Position numbers and translations under genes: made by a program
Assembly (NCBI GenBank): GCA_050633785.1
Contig: JBOEHE010000001.1
Coordinates: forward strand, 50,535-114,534
Reading direction: 5' to 3'
DNA length: 64,000 nucleotides
Origin: CALKZN01 sp050633785
GTDB taxonomy: Bacteria; Pseudomonadota; Gammaproteobacteria; Arenicellales; Arenicellaceae
In this document: piece by piece, positions 25,685 to 33,264 of the stretch
How the letters are laid out: each line of letters begins with the position of its first letter
Position numbering within the stretch: the stretch's first letter is position 1
Notes under the pieces: generated by a model
Told to the model about the DNA's origin: nothing
The model's input: the letters and a program-made list of their open reading frames with translations, nothing else
Database searches by the model: none

Positions 25685-26926
25685 TCAGCTTAAGCTCTCT
25701 GGAGCACAGCTTTTACAAAAAGAGTTTGCCAATACTCTGGCGCGTTGGTCAACCTCGACAATTGCCTCAATTGTATCAACCGCCTCATTTGGCATTGCTT
25801 GCAGCACTTTATCAATAACTACAGGAATGTCTGTAAAGCTTATATTTTTATTAATGAACTGATCAACAGCAATTTCGTTTGCTGCGTTAAGCACCGCTGG
25901 AGTTATACCCCCAGCTGCAGCAGACTGCCTTGCCAGGACCAGACAAGGTATCTGTTCCAGATCAGGTTGCGAAAAATCCAATCGAGCTACCTCAGCCAGG
26001 TTCAAGCGCTTAGCTCCTGACTCTATGCGTTTGGGCCAAGCCAACGCATGAGCAATAGGAATACGCATATCAGGAGAACCCAACTGAGCCAACTGAGAAC
26101 CATCACGATATTCAACCAGTGAATGTATAATGCTTTGTGGATGTATTAAGACATCAATTTTTCGTTCTGGCATGGCAAATAGATGACTGGCTTCGATCAG
26201 CTCAAGACCTTTATTCATCATGGTTGCCGAATCAATCGAAATTTTTGGCCCCATGCTCCAATTTGGATGAGCGATAGCCTGCTCTGGAGTTACCGATTGC
26301 AATTCACTCCAGATACGGTCACGAAAAGGTCCACCGGAAGCCGTCAGAATCAAACGTTCAACTTCCTGTTTTGCCTGAAATGGAAAAGGCAGACACTGGA
26401 AAATAGCATTATGCTCGCTGTCGATGGGCAATATAGTTGCTCCAGAGCGCTGCGCAGTTTCAGTAAAAATAGCGCCAGCCATCACCAGAGGCTCTTTATT
26501 AGCAATCAACACGGTCTTGCCTTGCTCTACTGCCGTAAGCGATGGCAATAAACCAATAGCGCCAACAATAGCGACCATCACCGTATCCACTTCAGACAAC
26601 TCCATTAATTCGACCAAAGCCTGATCACCTGACCACACTTGGGTTGCTATCTGAGGTTGATCAGACAAAGCCGCGCGTAACTGCTGAGCGGCAGCTTCAT
26701 CTACCATAACGGCAATCTGAGGATTATGTCGAATACATTGTTGCAATAAACGCTCGACATTGCGGTTCGCTGTTAATGCAAAGACTGAGTAATTCTCAGG
26801 ATGGCGAGCCAGCACATCCAAAGTACTGACACCTACAGATCCGGTAGCCCCAAGCACAACAATTTGTTTAGCCGGTTCACTACCAATGCTGGGTTGCGGA
26901 TTATCTACGGAAGATTTCTGAATCAT
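25685..26926 (-). CDS. dxr: 1-deoxy-D-xylulose 5-phosphate reductoisomerase
   Basis: Dxr makes 2-C-methylerythritol 4-phosphate, the committed step of non-mevalonate isoprenoid synthesis, feeding UppS two genes away. The 413-aa sequence shows the NADPH loop VVLGATGSVGVSTLDV, the metal site LPIDSEHNAIFQCL, and the substrate loop LTASGGPFRD, NWSMGPKISIDSATMMNKGLE. The N-terminus is about 15 residues longer than typical, so an internal start is possible. Confidence 0.97.
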   Translation of the reverse strand: MIQKSSVDNPQPSIGSEPAKQIVVLGATGSVGVSTLDVLARHPENYSVFALTANRNVERLLQQCIRHNPQIAVMVDEAAAQQLRAALSDQPQIATQVWSGDQALVELMELSEVDTVMVAIVGAIGLLPSLTAVEQGKTVLIANKEPLVMAGAIFTETAQRSGATILPIDSEHNAIFQCLPFPFQAKQEVERLILTASGGPFRDRIWSELQSVTPEQAIAHPNWSMGPKISIDSATMMNKGLELIEASHLFAMPERKIDVLIHPQSIIHSLVEYRDGSQLAQLGSPDMRIPIAHALAWPKRIESGAKRLNLAEVARLDFSQPDLEQIPCLVLARQSAAAGGITPAVLNAANEIAVDQFINKNISFTDIPVVIDKVLQAMPNEAVDTIEAIVEVDQRARVLANSFCKSCAPESLS

Positions 26927-26935
26927 CTATCAGTA

Positions 26936-27760
26936 TTAATTTAAGCCTAATGACAAACCTGACTGCCATGCATAAACCAGCAACATAAAGGGCAAAGCAG
27001 CCAATAGGCTATCTACTCTGTCAAGGACACCTCCGTGCCCCGGCAGGATATTACTACTGTCTTTCAAGCCCGCCTGACGTTTAAGCACACTCTCAAATAA
27101 ATCACCACCAACAGAAACCAAGGCAATAATAATTGCTCCTACAAACAACAATACGCTGTTGCTGTACATCTGCAAACTGAGAATAGCAATTATGGCGTAT
27201 ATAGAAACAGCCACGACTCCACCAATCAAACCTTCAACAGTTTTTCCAGGACTGACATGTGCTGCCAGTTTTCTCTTACCAAAACGTTTGCCGGTGAAAT
27301 AGGCACCGCTATCGGCTAAAAACATGATCAGCAAAAAGCCGACTAACCACCATTGACCATCGGTCTGTGCTCTAAGCCAGATCAAAGCCCACCAGGTCAG
27401 GGCCAGAATCCATACACCGAGAAATAGCTTTACTGTTGGCAACCACAATAATGAATTGAAATTTACATTGCTACGAAGTGTGCTGACAATCAAGAACAGC
27501 CACAGAACAACACTGCCTAAAACAGCAATCCATGAATAAGCACTCACTGTCAAAGCATACGCCCCTGCAAGCAGTAACGCAGTCGCCAACCAGACAACCG
27601 GTTTACTCATAGACATTTTCGACAGTTTAATCCATTCACGCCAAGCCTGAATCACCATAACACTGACAAAAACCAACCAAGGCCAATGACTGCTACTAAA
27701 GAGTGTCGTAAAAAAAATTCCGGCTAGAATCAATGCAGTAATAATTCGTTGTTTCAGCAT
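26936..27760 (-). CDS. cdsA: Phosphatidate cytidylyltransferase
   Basis: CdsA makes CDP-diacylglycerol from phosphatidate and CTP, the precursor used by PssA later in this window. It is a 274-aa polytopic membrane protein with the signature GDLFESVLKRQAGLKDSSNI and LPGHGGVLDRVDSLL near the C-terminus. It lies 9 bases upstream of dxr in the same transcript. Confidence 0.96.
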   Translation of the reverse strand: MLKQRIITALILAGIFFTTLFSSSHWPWLVFVSVMVIQAWREWIKLSKMSMSKPVVWLATALLLAGAYALTVSAYSWIAVLGSVVLWLFLIVSTLRSNVNFNSLLWLPTVKLFLGVWILALTWWALIWLRAQTDGQWWLVGFLLIMFLADSGAYFTGKRFGKRKLAAHVSPGKTVEGLIGGVVAVSIYAIIAILSLQMYSNSVLLFVGAIIIALVSVGGDLFESVLKRQAGLKDSSNILPGHGGVLDRVDSLLAALPFMLLVYAWQSGLSLGLN

Positions 27761-27775
27761 AGTATTCGAGCAGCC

Positions 27776-28495
27776 TCAGTTACTCTGTATTTGTTGTGCT
27801 GTCTGGCCATAGCGACGGTTTCGCTGCGCATAACTTTCCAAAGCTTTGTCCAACTGCTCTGCATCAAAGTCCGGCCACAAAATATCAGTGAAATAGAACT
27901 CAGCGTACGCAGACTGCCAGAGCAGGAAATTGCTAATACGATACTCACCACTAGTGCGAATGAATAAATCTGGATCCGGCATGCCAGCAGTTGCAACAGC
28001 TGTAGAAAAATGAGCCTCATCAATTTCATCGACGCTCAATTCCTTGGAGGCTACTTGCTGTGCCAATGTCTTAGCAGCTTCAACAATATCCCAACGACCA
28101 CCATAATTCATAGCGATATTAAGCGTTAAACGCGTCTGTTCAGGCGTCATGGTCTGCGCCTTGTTCGCCAGAATTTGTATAGTCTTATTGAATTTAGAAA
28201 TGTCTCCGATTAATTGCAGGCGCACACCATTTTCCTGCAATTTTTTGGCTTGATTCTTCAATGCGTTGGTAAACAACTCCATCAACGAGCCTATTTCAGC
28301 TTTGGGTCGATTCCAGTTTTCACTACTGAACGCAAACAAAGTCAAATAAGAAATATCACGTTCAACACACGCTTGAATGATTTCTTTAACTGCTTTGACT
28401 CCACCTTTGTGGCCAGCAGAGCGAGATTTACCCTGTTGTTCCGCCCAACGACCATTGCCATCCATAATGATGGCAATATGCTTTGGCTTATTCAT
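27776..28495 (-). CDS. uppS: Undecaprenyl diphosphate synthase
   Basis: A cis-prenyltransferase producing the C55 carrier for peptidoglycan and O-antigen. The 239-aa protein shows HIAIIMDGNGRWAEQQG (catalytic Asp), the LTLFAFSSENWNRP block and the C-terminal DLFIRTSGEYRISNFLLWQ substrate-binding segment. Located between frr and cdsA, the standard order. Confidence 0.97.
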   Translation of the reverse strand: MNKPKHIAIIMDGNGRWAEQQGKSRSAGHKGGVKAVKEIIQACVERDISYLTLFAFSSENWNRPKAEIGSLMELFTNALKNQAKKLQENGVRLQLIGDISKFNKTIQILANKAQTMTPEQTRLTLNIAMNYGGRWDIVEAAKTLAQQVASKELSVDEIDEAHFSTAVATAGMPDPDLFIRTSGEYRISNFLLWQSAYAEFYFTDILWPDFDAEQLDKALESYAQRNRRYGQTAQQIQSN

Positions 28496-28548
28496 ATACT
28501 CGGTATTTCACAAGGGCAGTTTTTGCTAACACAGTTTTTGTCACAGAC

Positions 28549-29106
28549 CTAAACGGTCATGATTTCAGTTTGCTTTGCTTCGACGACCTCATCGACTTTG
28601 ACAATATATTGATCTGTCAGCTTCTGCACCCTGTCATGAGCAACCTTATCTTCATCTTCAGATATTTCTTTTTCATTCAACAATGATTTAATATCGCTAT
28701 TGGCATCACGACGGATATTGCGAATAGCAATTTTCCCGTTTTCACCTTCATTAGAAACCATTTTTGCCATTTCCTTACGACGTTCTTCAGTCAATGGAGG
28801 TAATGGAATACGAATCACCTCACCAGCCGTAACCGGATTTAAGCCCAAGTCAGATTGCATAATTGCTTTTTCAATAAGAGGCACCATCGGCTTTTCCCAT
28901 GGCTGAACCGACAATGTTCTGGCGTCTTGTACAGTAACATTCGCCACCTGATTAATCGGTGTTTGAGTACCATAGTAATCAACCGTAAGGTGCTGAATCA
29001 ACGTTGGGCTTGCTCTTCCAGTGCGCACTTTGGCCATGACCGTATTCATCGATTCAATCGATTTTTGCATACGTTGCTCTGCATCTTTTAAGATTTCATC
29101 TATCAT
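28549..29106 (-). CDS. frr: Ribosome recycling factor
   Basis: Frr splits post-termination ribosomes with EF-G. The 185-aa sequence is full length with the three-helix-bundle signatures KVRTGRASPTLIQHLTVDYYG and IPLPPLTEERRKEMAKMV. It follows pyrH after an 88-base gap containing a small hairpin. Confidence 0.98.
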   Translation of the reverse strand: MIDEILKDAEQRMQKSIESMNTVMAKVRTGRASPTLIQHLTVDYYGTQTPINQVANVTVQDARTLSVQPWEKPMVPLIEKAIMQSDLGLNPVTAGEVIRIPLPPLTEERRKEMAKMVSNEGENGKIAIRNIRRDANSDIKSLLNEKEISEDEDKVAHDRVQKLTDQYIVKVDEVVEAKQTEIMTV

Positions 29107-29156
29107 CTTACTGCCTCAATAATCTATTTTTATTCGTTAAATTCAGACTGTTATTA

Positions 29157-29177
29157 CACCCAGATAACTACTGGGTG
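29157..29177 (-). promoter_or_regulatory. Small hairpin between pyrH and frr
   Basis: CACCCAG-ataacta-CTGGGTG (7-bp perfect stem, 7-base loop) lies 17 bases after the pyrH stop. It has no T tract; an attenuator or processing signal is possible. Confidence 0.35.
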
Positions 29178-29194
29178 CTCAGAGATATCATTCT

Positions 29195-29914
29195 TCAGGC
29201 GGTGATTTTAGTACCGACTGATTCTCCGGAAATAGCTCTCAACAATGAATTCTCTTCGTGAATTGCCAAGACCTGCAACTGTAATTGATTATCACGACAC
29301 AAAGCAATAGCTGTAGCATCCATCACATTAAGGCGCTTTTGCAGTACATCATCGTAAGAGATGGTCTCATACTTGAGTGCATCCGGGTTTTGCATTGGAT
29401 CAGAGTCATAAACACCATCAACTTTAGTCGCTTTGATCAGCAAATTGGCGTTTATTTCCGCAGCCCGCAAACTGGCCGCAGTATCTGTAGTGAAATAGGG
29501 GTTACCTGTGCCTGCAGCAAAAATAACCACGCGGTTCATATTCAAATGTTTTAGTGCCCGTAAGCGAACATAAGGCTCTGAAACCGGTGAAATGGGAATC
29601 GCAGACTGAACTCGTGCTTCAACTCCAATCTGTTTTAATCCTTGTTGAACTGCCAGCGAGTTCATCACAGTCGCTAACATGCCGATATAATCAGCCGTGG
29701 CTCGTTCAATTCCCGCTTCTGAGGCACTGATACCTCGAAAAAAATTGCCACCACCAATGACAACAGCTACCTGAACTCCTGTGGCTACGACTGCTGCAAT
29801 TTCCTTGCAAACGTTATTCAGGATAACGGTATCAATTCCAAACGATTGTTCGCCGCTGAGAGCCTCTCCACTGAGTTTCAGAAGGATACGTCTTAACTTA
29901 GGCTCTTTTGACAT
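29195..29914 (-). CDS. pyrH: Uridylate kinase
   Basis: Bacterial UMP kinase, 239 aa, making UDP for nucleotide sugar and RNA synthesis. Visible are the N-terminal RILLKLSGEALSGE, the VVIGGGNFFRG glycine loop and the C-terminal ATAIALCRDNQLQLQVLAI region of the amino-acid-kinase fold. It lies between tsf and frr. Confidence 0.98.
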   Translation of the reverse strand: MSKEPKLRRILLKLSGEALSGEQSFGIDTVILNNVCKEIAAVVATGVQVAVVIGGGNFFRGISASEAGIERATADYIGMLATVMNSLAVQQGLKQIGVEARVQSAIPISPVSEPYVRLRALKHLNMNRVVIFAAGTGNPYFTTDTAASLRAAEINANLLIKATKVDGVYDSDPMQNPDALKYETISYDDVLQKRLNVMDATAIALCRDNQLQLQVLAIHEENSLLRAISGESVGTKITA

Positions 29915-30042
29915 AATAAATCACTCTCTAAACTCTTCAAATAATCTGATGGTTTATTTCATTTTGGAACTGCTTTATAAAACCAGCGCATATAGAGATG
30001 AACAACTATCTATAAATAGCCATTCATCTCTTGATCAGTCAA

Positions 30043-30918
30043 TTAAGACTTTACTGCTGCCATAACTTCTTCAACAAAGTTATCTTCTTTCTTTTCAATG
30101 CCTTCACCAACTTCATATCGGACAAACTGCTTCACTTGCGCATCGGCAGTTTTCAGCAGTTTCTCAACGGTCTGGTCAGGGTTTTTAACAAATGCCTGGC
30201 CCAATAAGGTAACTTCATTAACAAATTTACGCAACTTACCTTCGACCATTTTCTCCATGATTTCAGCAGGTTTGCCACTATCAGCCGCTTGAGCAAGATA
30301 AATTTCCTTCTCTTTGGCAATAGTTTCAGCAGACACTTGATCAGCGCTCACGCACATAGGCTTACTGGCAGCCACATGCATCGCAATATCACGACCCATT
30401 TCGGTATCTGCCGTGCTGTGCACCAGAACACCAATATTTTTGCCATGCTGATAAGCACCAACCGTTTCACCATCGGCAGCAGCAATGCGTTCAAAGCGGC
30501 GAACATCTACTTTTTCACCAATTTTCTGAACCAGAGCGGAACGTGTTTCTTCAACAGAAGCAGTGCCCCCTGCAAGCGCCAAAGAGTTCAAAGCCTCAAC
30601 ATCAGCAGGGTTACCAGCTACGATAGTAGCCGCGACATTGTTAGCAAAAGCAACAAAGTTTTCATCTTTGGCGACGAAATCAGTTTCACAGTTCACTTCA
30701 ACCACAACACCTACTGAACCATCAACGACTGCAACAACAGTCCCTTCAGCAGCAATTCGGCTGGCTTTTTTGTCAGCCTGAGCAGCGCCACGCTTACGTA
30801 ACTCCTCAATAGCAGATTCAATATCGCCATTGGTTTCTGTCAGAATTTTTTTGCATTCCATCATGCCTGCGCCAGTACGTTCGCGCAGTTCTTTCACTAA
30901 TGCGGCAGTAATTGCCAT
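30043..30918 (-). CDS. tsf: Translation elongation factor Ts
   Basis: EF-Ts exchanges nucleotide on EF-Tu. The 291-aa protein has the UBA-like N-terminus VKELRERTGAGMMECKKIL and the core motif VNCETDFVAKDENF, with the dimerisation region following. Standard position downstream of rpsB. Confidence 0.98.
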   Translation of the reverse strand: MAITAALVKELRERTGAGMMECKKILTETNGDIESAIEELRKRGAAQADKKASRIAAEGTVVAVVDGSVGVVVEVNCETDFVAKDENFVAFANNVAATIVAGNPADVEALNSLALAGGTASVEETRSALVQKIGEKVDVRRFERIAAADGETVGAYQHGKNIGVLVHSTADTEMGRDIAMHVAASKPMCVSADQVSAETIAKEKEIYLAQAADSGKPAEIMEKMVEGKLRKFVNEVTLLGQAFVKNPDQTVEKLLKTADAQVKQFVRYEVGEGIEKKEDNFVEEVMAAVKS

Positions 30919-30962
30919 AATACACCTCTCTATTTTATCGAGATTATTTTGTCGTTAGTATA

Positions 30963-30990
30963 GTCAGTGCTACGTTCTCGCAGCACTGAC
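30963..30990 (-). promoter_or_regulatory. rpsB-tsf intercistronic hairpin
   Basis: GTCAGTGCT (30963-30971) and AGCACTGAC (30982-30990) form a perfect 9-bp stem with a 10-base loop in the 82-base gap. No T tract follows on the minus strand. It may work as a partial terminator or RNase barrier to set the S2 to EF-Ts ratio. Confidence 0.5.
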
Positions 30991-31000
30991 AAAAATACTA

Positions 31001-32074
31001 TTAAACTTTTGCTTGAGCCTGTTTAACCCACTCTTCACGCTCAATACGGCCTTTGAAATTCAACTCTTCGTCAAACTTGGCAATATCTTCAGCTGTGAAC
31101 TCTGCAATTTGCTTGAATGTTGTTACACCCGCAGCAGCCAGTTTCTTCTCAATCACCGGGCCGATACCATCGATCTCAGTCAAGCTGTCGCCTGCATCAG
31201 ATTGAGCTTCAGCAGCTGGCTCTTCCTGGGCAGCAACTTCAGCTGCAGGAGCCTCATCAGCCACGGGAGCTTCCGCCACAGAAGCTTCAGCCGGCTCTGC
31301 TGGCGCTACTTTAGTAACCACATTGGCAATTGCGTGACCTTCTGCATCAACTTCCACATAGGCACCCGCGTCACCAGCGACAGTGACTTGAGAAGCACGA
31401 CGGGCATTGATAACTGTTTCCGCTAGAATCTCAAGATAAAGTTTGATAGAGCGAATCGCATCATCATTACCTGGAATGACATAATCCACGCCATCAGGAG
31501 CGCAGTTGGTATCAACCACTGCAACTACAGGAATACCCAGCTTATTTGCTTCTGAAATAGCAATGTACTCTTGTTTAACGTCAATAACGAACAATACATC
31601 CGGCAAGCCCTGCATATTCTTAATGCCGCCCAGACTACGTTCAAGCTTGATACGCTCTCGTTCTTGGGTCAAAGCTTCTTTTTTACGCAACACCTTATTA
31701 GTTCCTTCAACAGCCATAGTATCCAATTCTTTCAAACGACGAATCGAATTTTTTACAGTCTTGAAGTTAGTCAACATACCGCCTAACCAACGATGGTTAA
31801 CATAAGGGCATTCTGCATGTTGTGCAGCTTCCTGAACCAGGCGACTTGCAGAACGCTTAGTGCCGACAATCATAACTTGTCCGCCATTAGCAGCAATCTG
31901 ACCAATGAAGTTCATTGCATCATTGAACATTGGCAAACTGGTTTCAAGGTTGATAATGTGAATTTTATTGCGTTGGCCAAAGATATATGGACCCATTTTC
32001 GGGCACCAGTAACGGGTTTGATGGCCAAAGTGAACGCCCGCTTCAAGCATTTCACGCATAGTGACATTAGACAT
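31001..32074 (-). CDS. rpsB: Ribosomal protein uS2 with C-terminal helix-hairpin-helix extension
   Basis: The first roughly 226 residues are ordinary S2 (MREMLEAGVHFGHQTRYWCPK, VNHRWLGGMLTNFKT, GIPVVAVVDTNCAPDGVDYV). Instead of ending near 241 aa the protein continues to 357 aa: an Ala/Glu/Pro-rich acidic linker (about 230-295) and then a compact domain starting LTEIDGIGPVIEKKLAAAGV that looks like a helix-hairpin-helix fold. The linker and domain are in frame and share the stop, so this is a real fusion. The same type of domain is found at the ends of some other bacterial ribosomal proteins; its role on the ribosome is unknown to me. Confidence 0.96.
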   Translation of the reverse strand: MSNVTMREMLEAGVHFGHQTRYWCPKMGPYIFGQRNKIHIINLETSLPMFNDAMNFIGQIAANGGQVMIVGTKRSASRLVQEAAQHAECPYVNHRWLGGMLTNFKTVKNSIRRLKELDTMAVEGTNKVLRKKEALTQERERIKLERSLGGIKNMQGLPDVLFVIDVKQEYIAISEANKLGIPVVAVVDTNCAPDGVDYVIPGNDDAIRSIKLYLEILAETVINARRASQVTVAGDAGAYVEVDAEGHAIANVVTKVAPAEPAEASVAEAPVADEAPAAEVAAQEEPAAEAQSDAGDSLTEIDGIGPVIEKKLAAAGVTTFKQIAEFTAEDIAKFDEELNFKGRIEREEWVKQAQAKV

Positions 32075-32187
32075 AATATTTTCTCCAATTTAGGGTTGTT
32101 AACAAAACCGCCGATCCCATTTATCAACTGCATATACAACGTTTGTATTGGCAAGTAACAATCAATATCACTGACAACACGAAGTTG

Positions 32188-32216
32188 ACTACAAGCACCC
32201 AAGACAAATGTGTCAA
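32188..32216 (-). promoter_or_regulatory. Probable rpsB-tsf operon promoter
   Basis: On the minus strand a perfect TTGACA (32216-32211), 17-base spacer and TGTAGT (32193-32188) lie about 115 bases before the rpsB start, leaving a leader long enough for S2 feedback control, as known for gammaproteobacterial rpsB. The rest of the 417-base divergent gap 32075-32491 holds no gene. Confidence 0.5.
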
Positions 32217-32452
32217 TTGGCGGTCGAAATTTTGTGTGCGCTTTATAGCACAGCACGCCTTGATCAACAACGACTTTTTGCCTTTTCAGCGATTAATTTC
32301 GGATATTCAGAAAACCTTCACACCAGCGCCTCAGAAAAGAAACCCGCAAAAAACCATCAACTGCACCATTAGAAGCAATTCCACCGTAAAATATCCACAA
32401 AAATAATGCTTAACTTGTGCATTATAAACTCCCAACTGCATGTCCAGCAGGC

Positions 32453-32458
32453 TATAAT
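32453..32458 (+). promoter_or_regulatory. Likely -10 element of the map promoter
   Basis: A perfect TATAAT lies 33 bases before the map ATG in the divergent gap. The -35 region is not convincing. Confidence 0.35.
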
Positions 32459-32491
32459 GGGCGCCAAAATACCTCCAACGAATTGATCACT

Positions 32492-33259
32492 ATGACTGTC
32501 AGCATAAAAACACCTGAAGAAATCGAAAAAATGCGCGTCGCCGGACGCTTGGCATCCGAAGTTCTGGATATGATAGAGCCGCATATTCAACCAGGCATTA
32601 CTACCGACGAACTCAATACCATTTGCCACGATTACATTCTCAATGAACAGCAGGCAATTCCAGCGCCATTAAACTACCGAGGGTTCCCCAAGTCTATATG
32701 CACCTCAGTAAATCATGTCATTTGTCATGGAATACCCGGTGACAAACGACTCAAGAAAGGCGACATTATCAATGTTGACATTACCGTCATCAAAGATGGT
32801 TACCATGGTGATACCAGCCGCATGTTTCATGTTGGCAAAACCTCGATTATTGCGCAGCGGGTTTGTGATGTAGCCAAAGAATGCATGCTGCGAGGCATTG
32901 CTTTAGTCAAGCCCGGCACCCACTTAGGGGATATCGGCCATGTCATTCAGCAATACGCCGAAAAACAGAATTTTTCTGTCGTTCGTGAATACTGCGGGCA
33001 TGGCATTGGCAAAGTATTTCACGAAGAACCTCAAGTACTGCATTACGGAAAACCAAAAACTGGCATGAAACTCCAGGCTGGCATGACCTTTACCATAGAA
33101 CCAATGGTTAACGTGGGCCGCAAAGACACCCGCTTGTTGGCTGACAACTGGACTGTCGTCACCCGAGATCACAGCTTGTCAGCACAATGGGAACATACTA
33201 TTTTAGTAACCGACAATGGCTACGAAATTCTCACGGCCTCTGCTAACTCAGTGCAGTAA
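32492..33259 (+). CDS. map: Type I methionine aminopeptidase
   Basis: Map removes the initiator methionine from nascent proteins. The product from ATG 32492 is 255 aa, matching E. coli (264). Metal ligands are visible in GDIINVDITVIKDGYHGDTSRMF (two Asp), GHGIGKVFHEEP (His), FTIEPMV (Glu) and the C-terminal WEHTILVT (Glu). An in-frame codon at 32417 would add an unlikely 25-residue leader. It is the first gene of the rightward set map-glnD-dapD-dapE, 5 bases from glnD. Confidence 0.97.
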   Translation: MTVSIKTPEEIEKMRVAGRLASEVLDMIEPHIQPGITTDELNTICHDYILNEQQAIPAPLNYRGFPKSICTSVNHVICHGIPGDKRLKKGDIINVDITVIKDGYHGDTSRMFHVGKTSIIAQRVCDVAKECMLRGIALVKPGTHLGDIGHVIQQYAEKQNFSVVREYCGHGIGKVFHEEPQVLHYGKPKTGMKLQAGMTFTIEPMVNVGRKDTRLLADNWTVVTRDHSLSAQWEHTILVTDNGYEILTASANSVQ

Positions 33260-33264
33260 AGTCT

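Noticed and set aside
32075..32491. A tRNA or small RNA gene in the rpsB-map gap
   Set aside because: No cloverleaf or strong terminator-bounded structure was found; promoters and an rpsB leader explain the gap.
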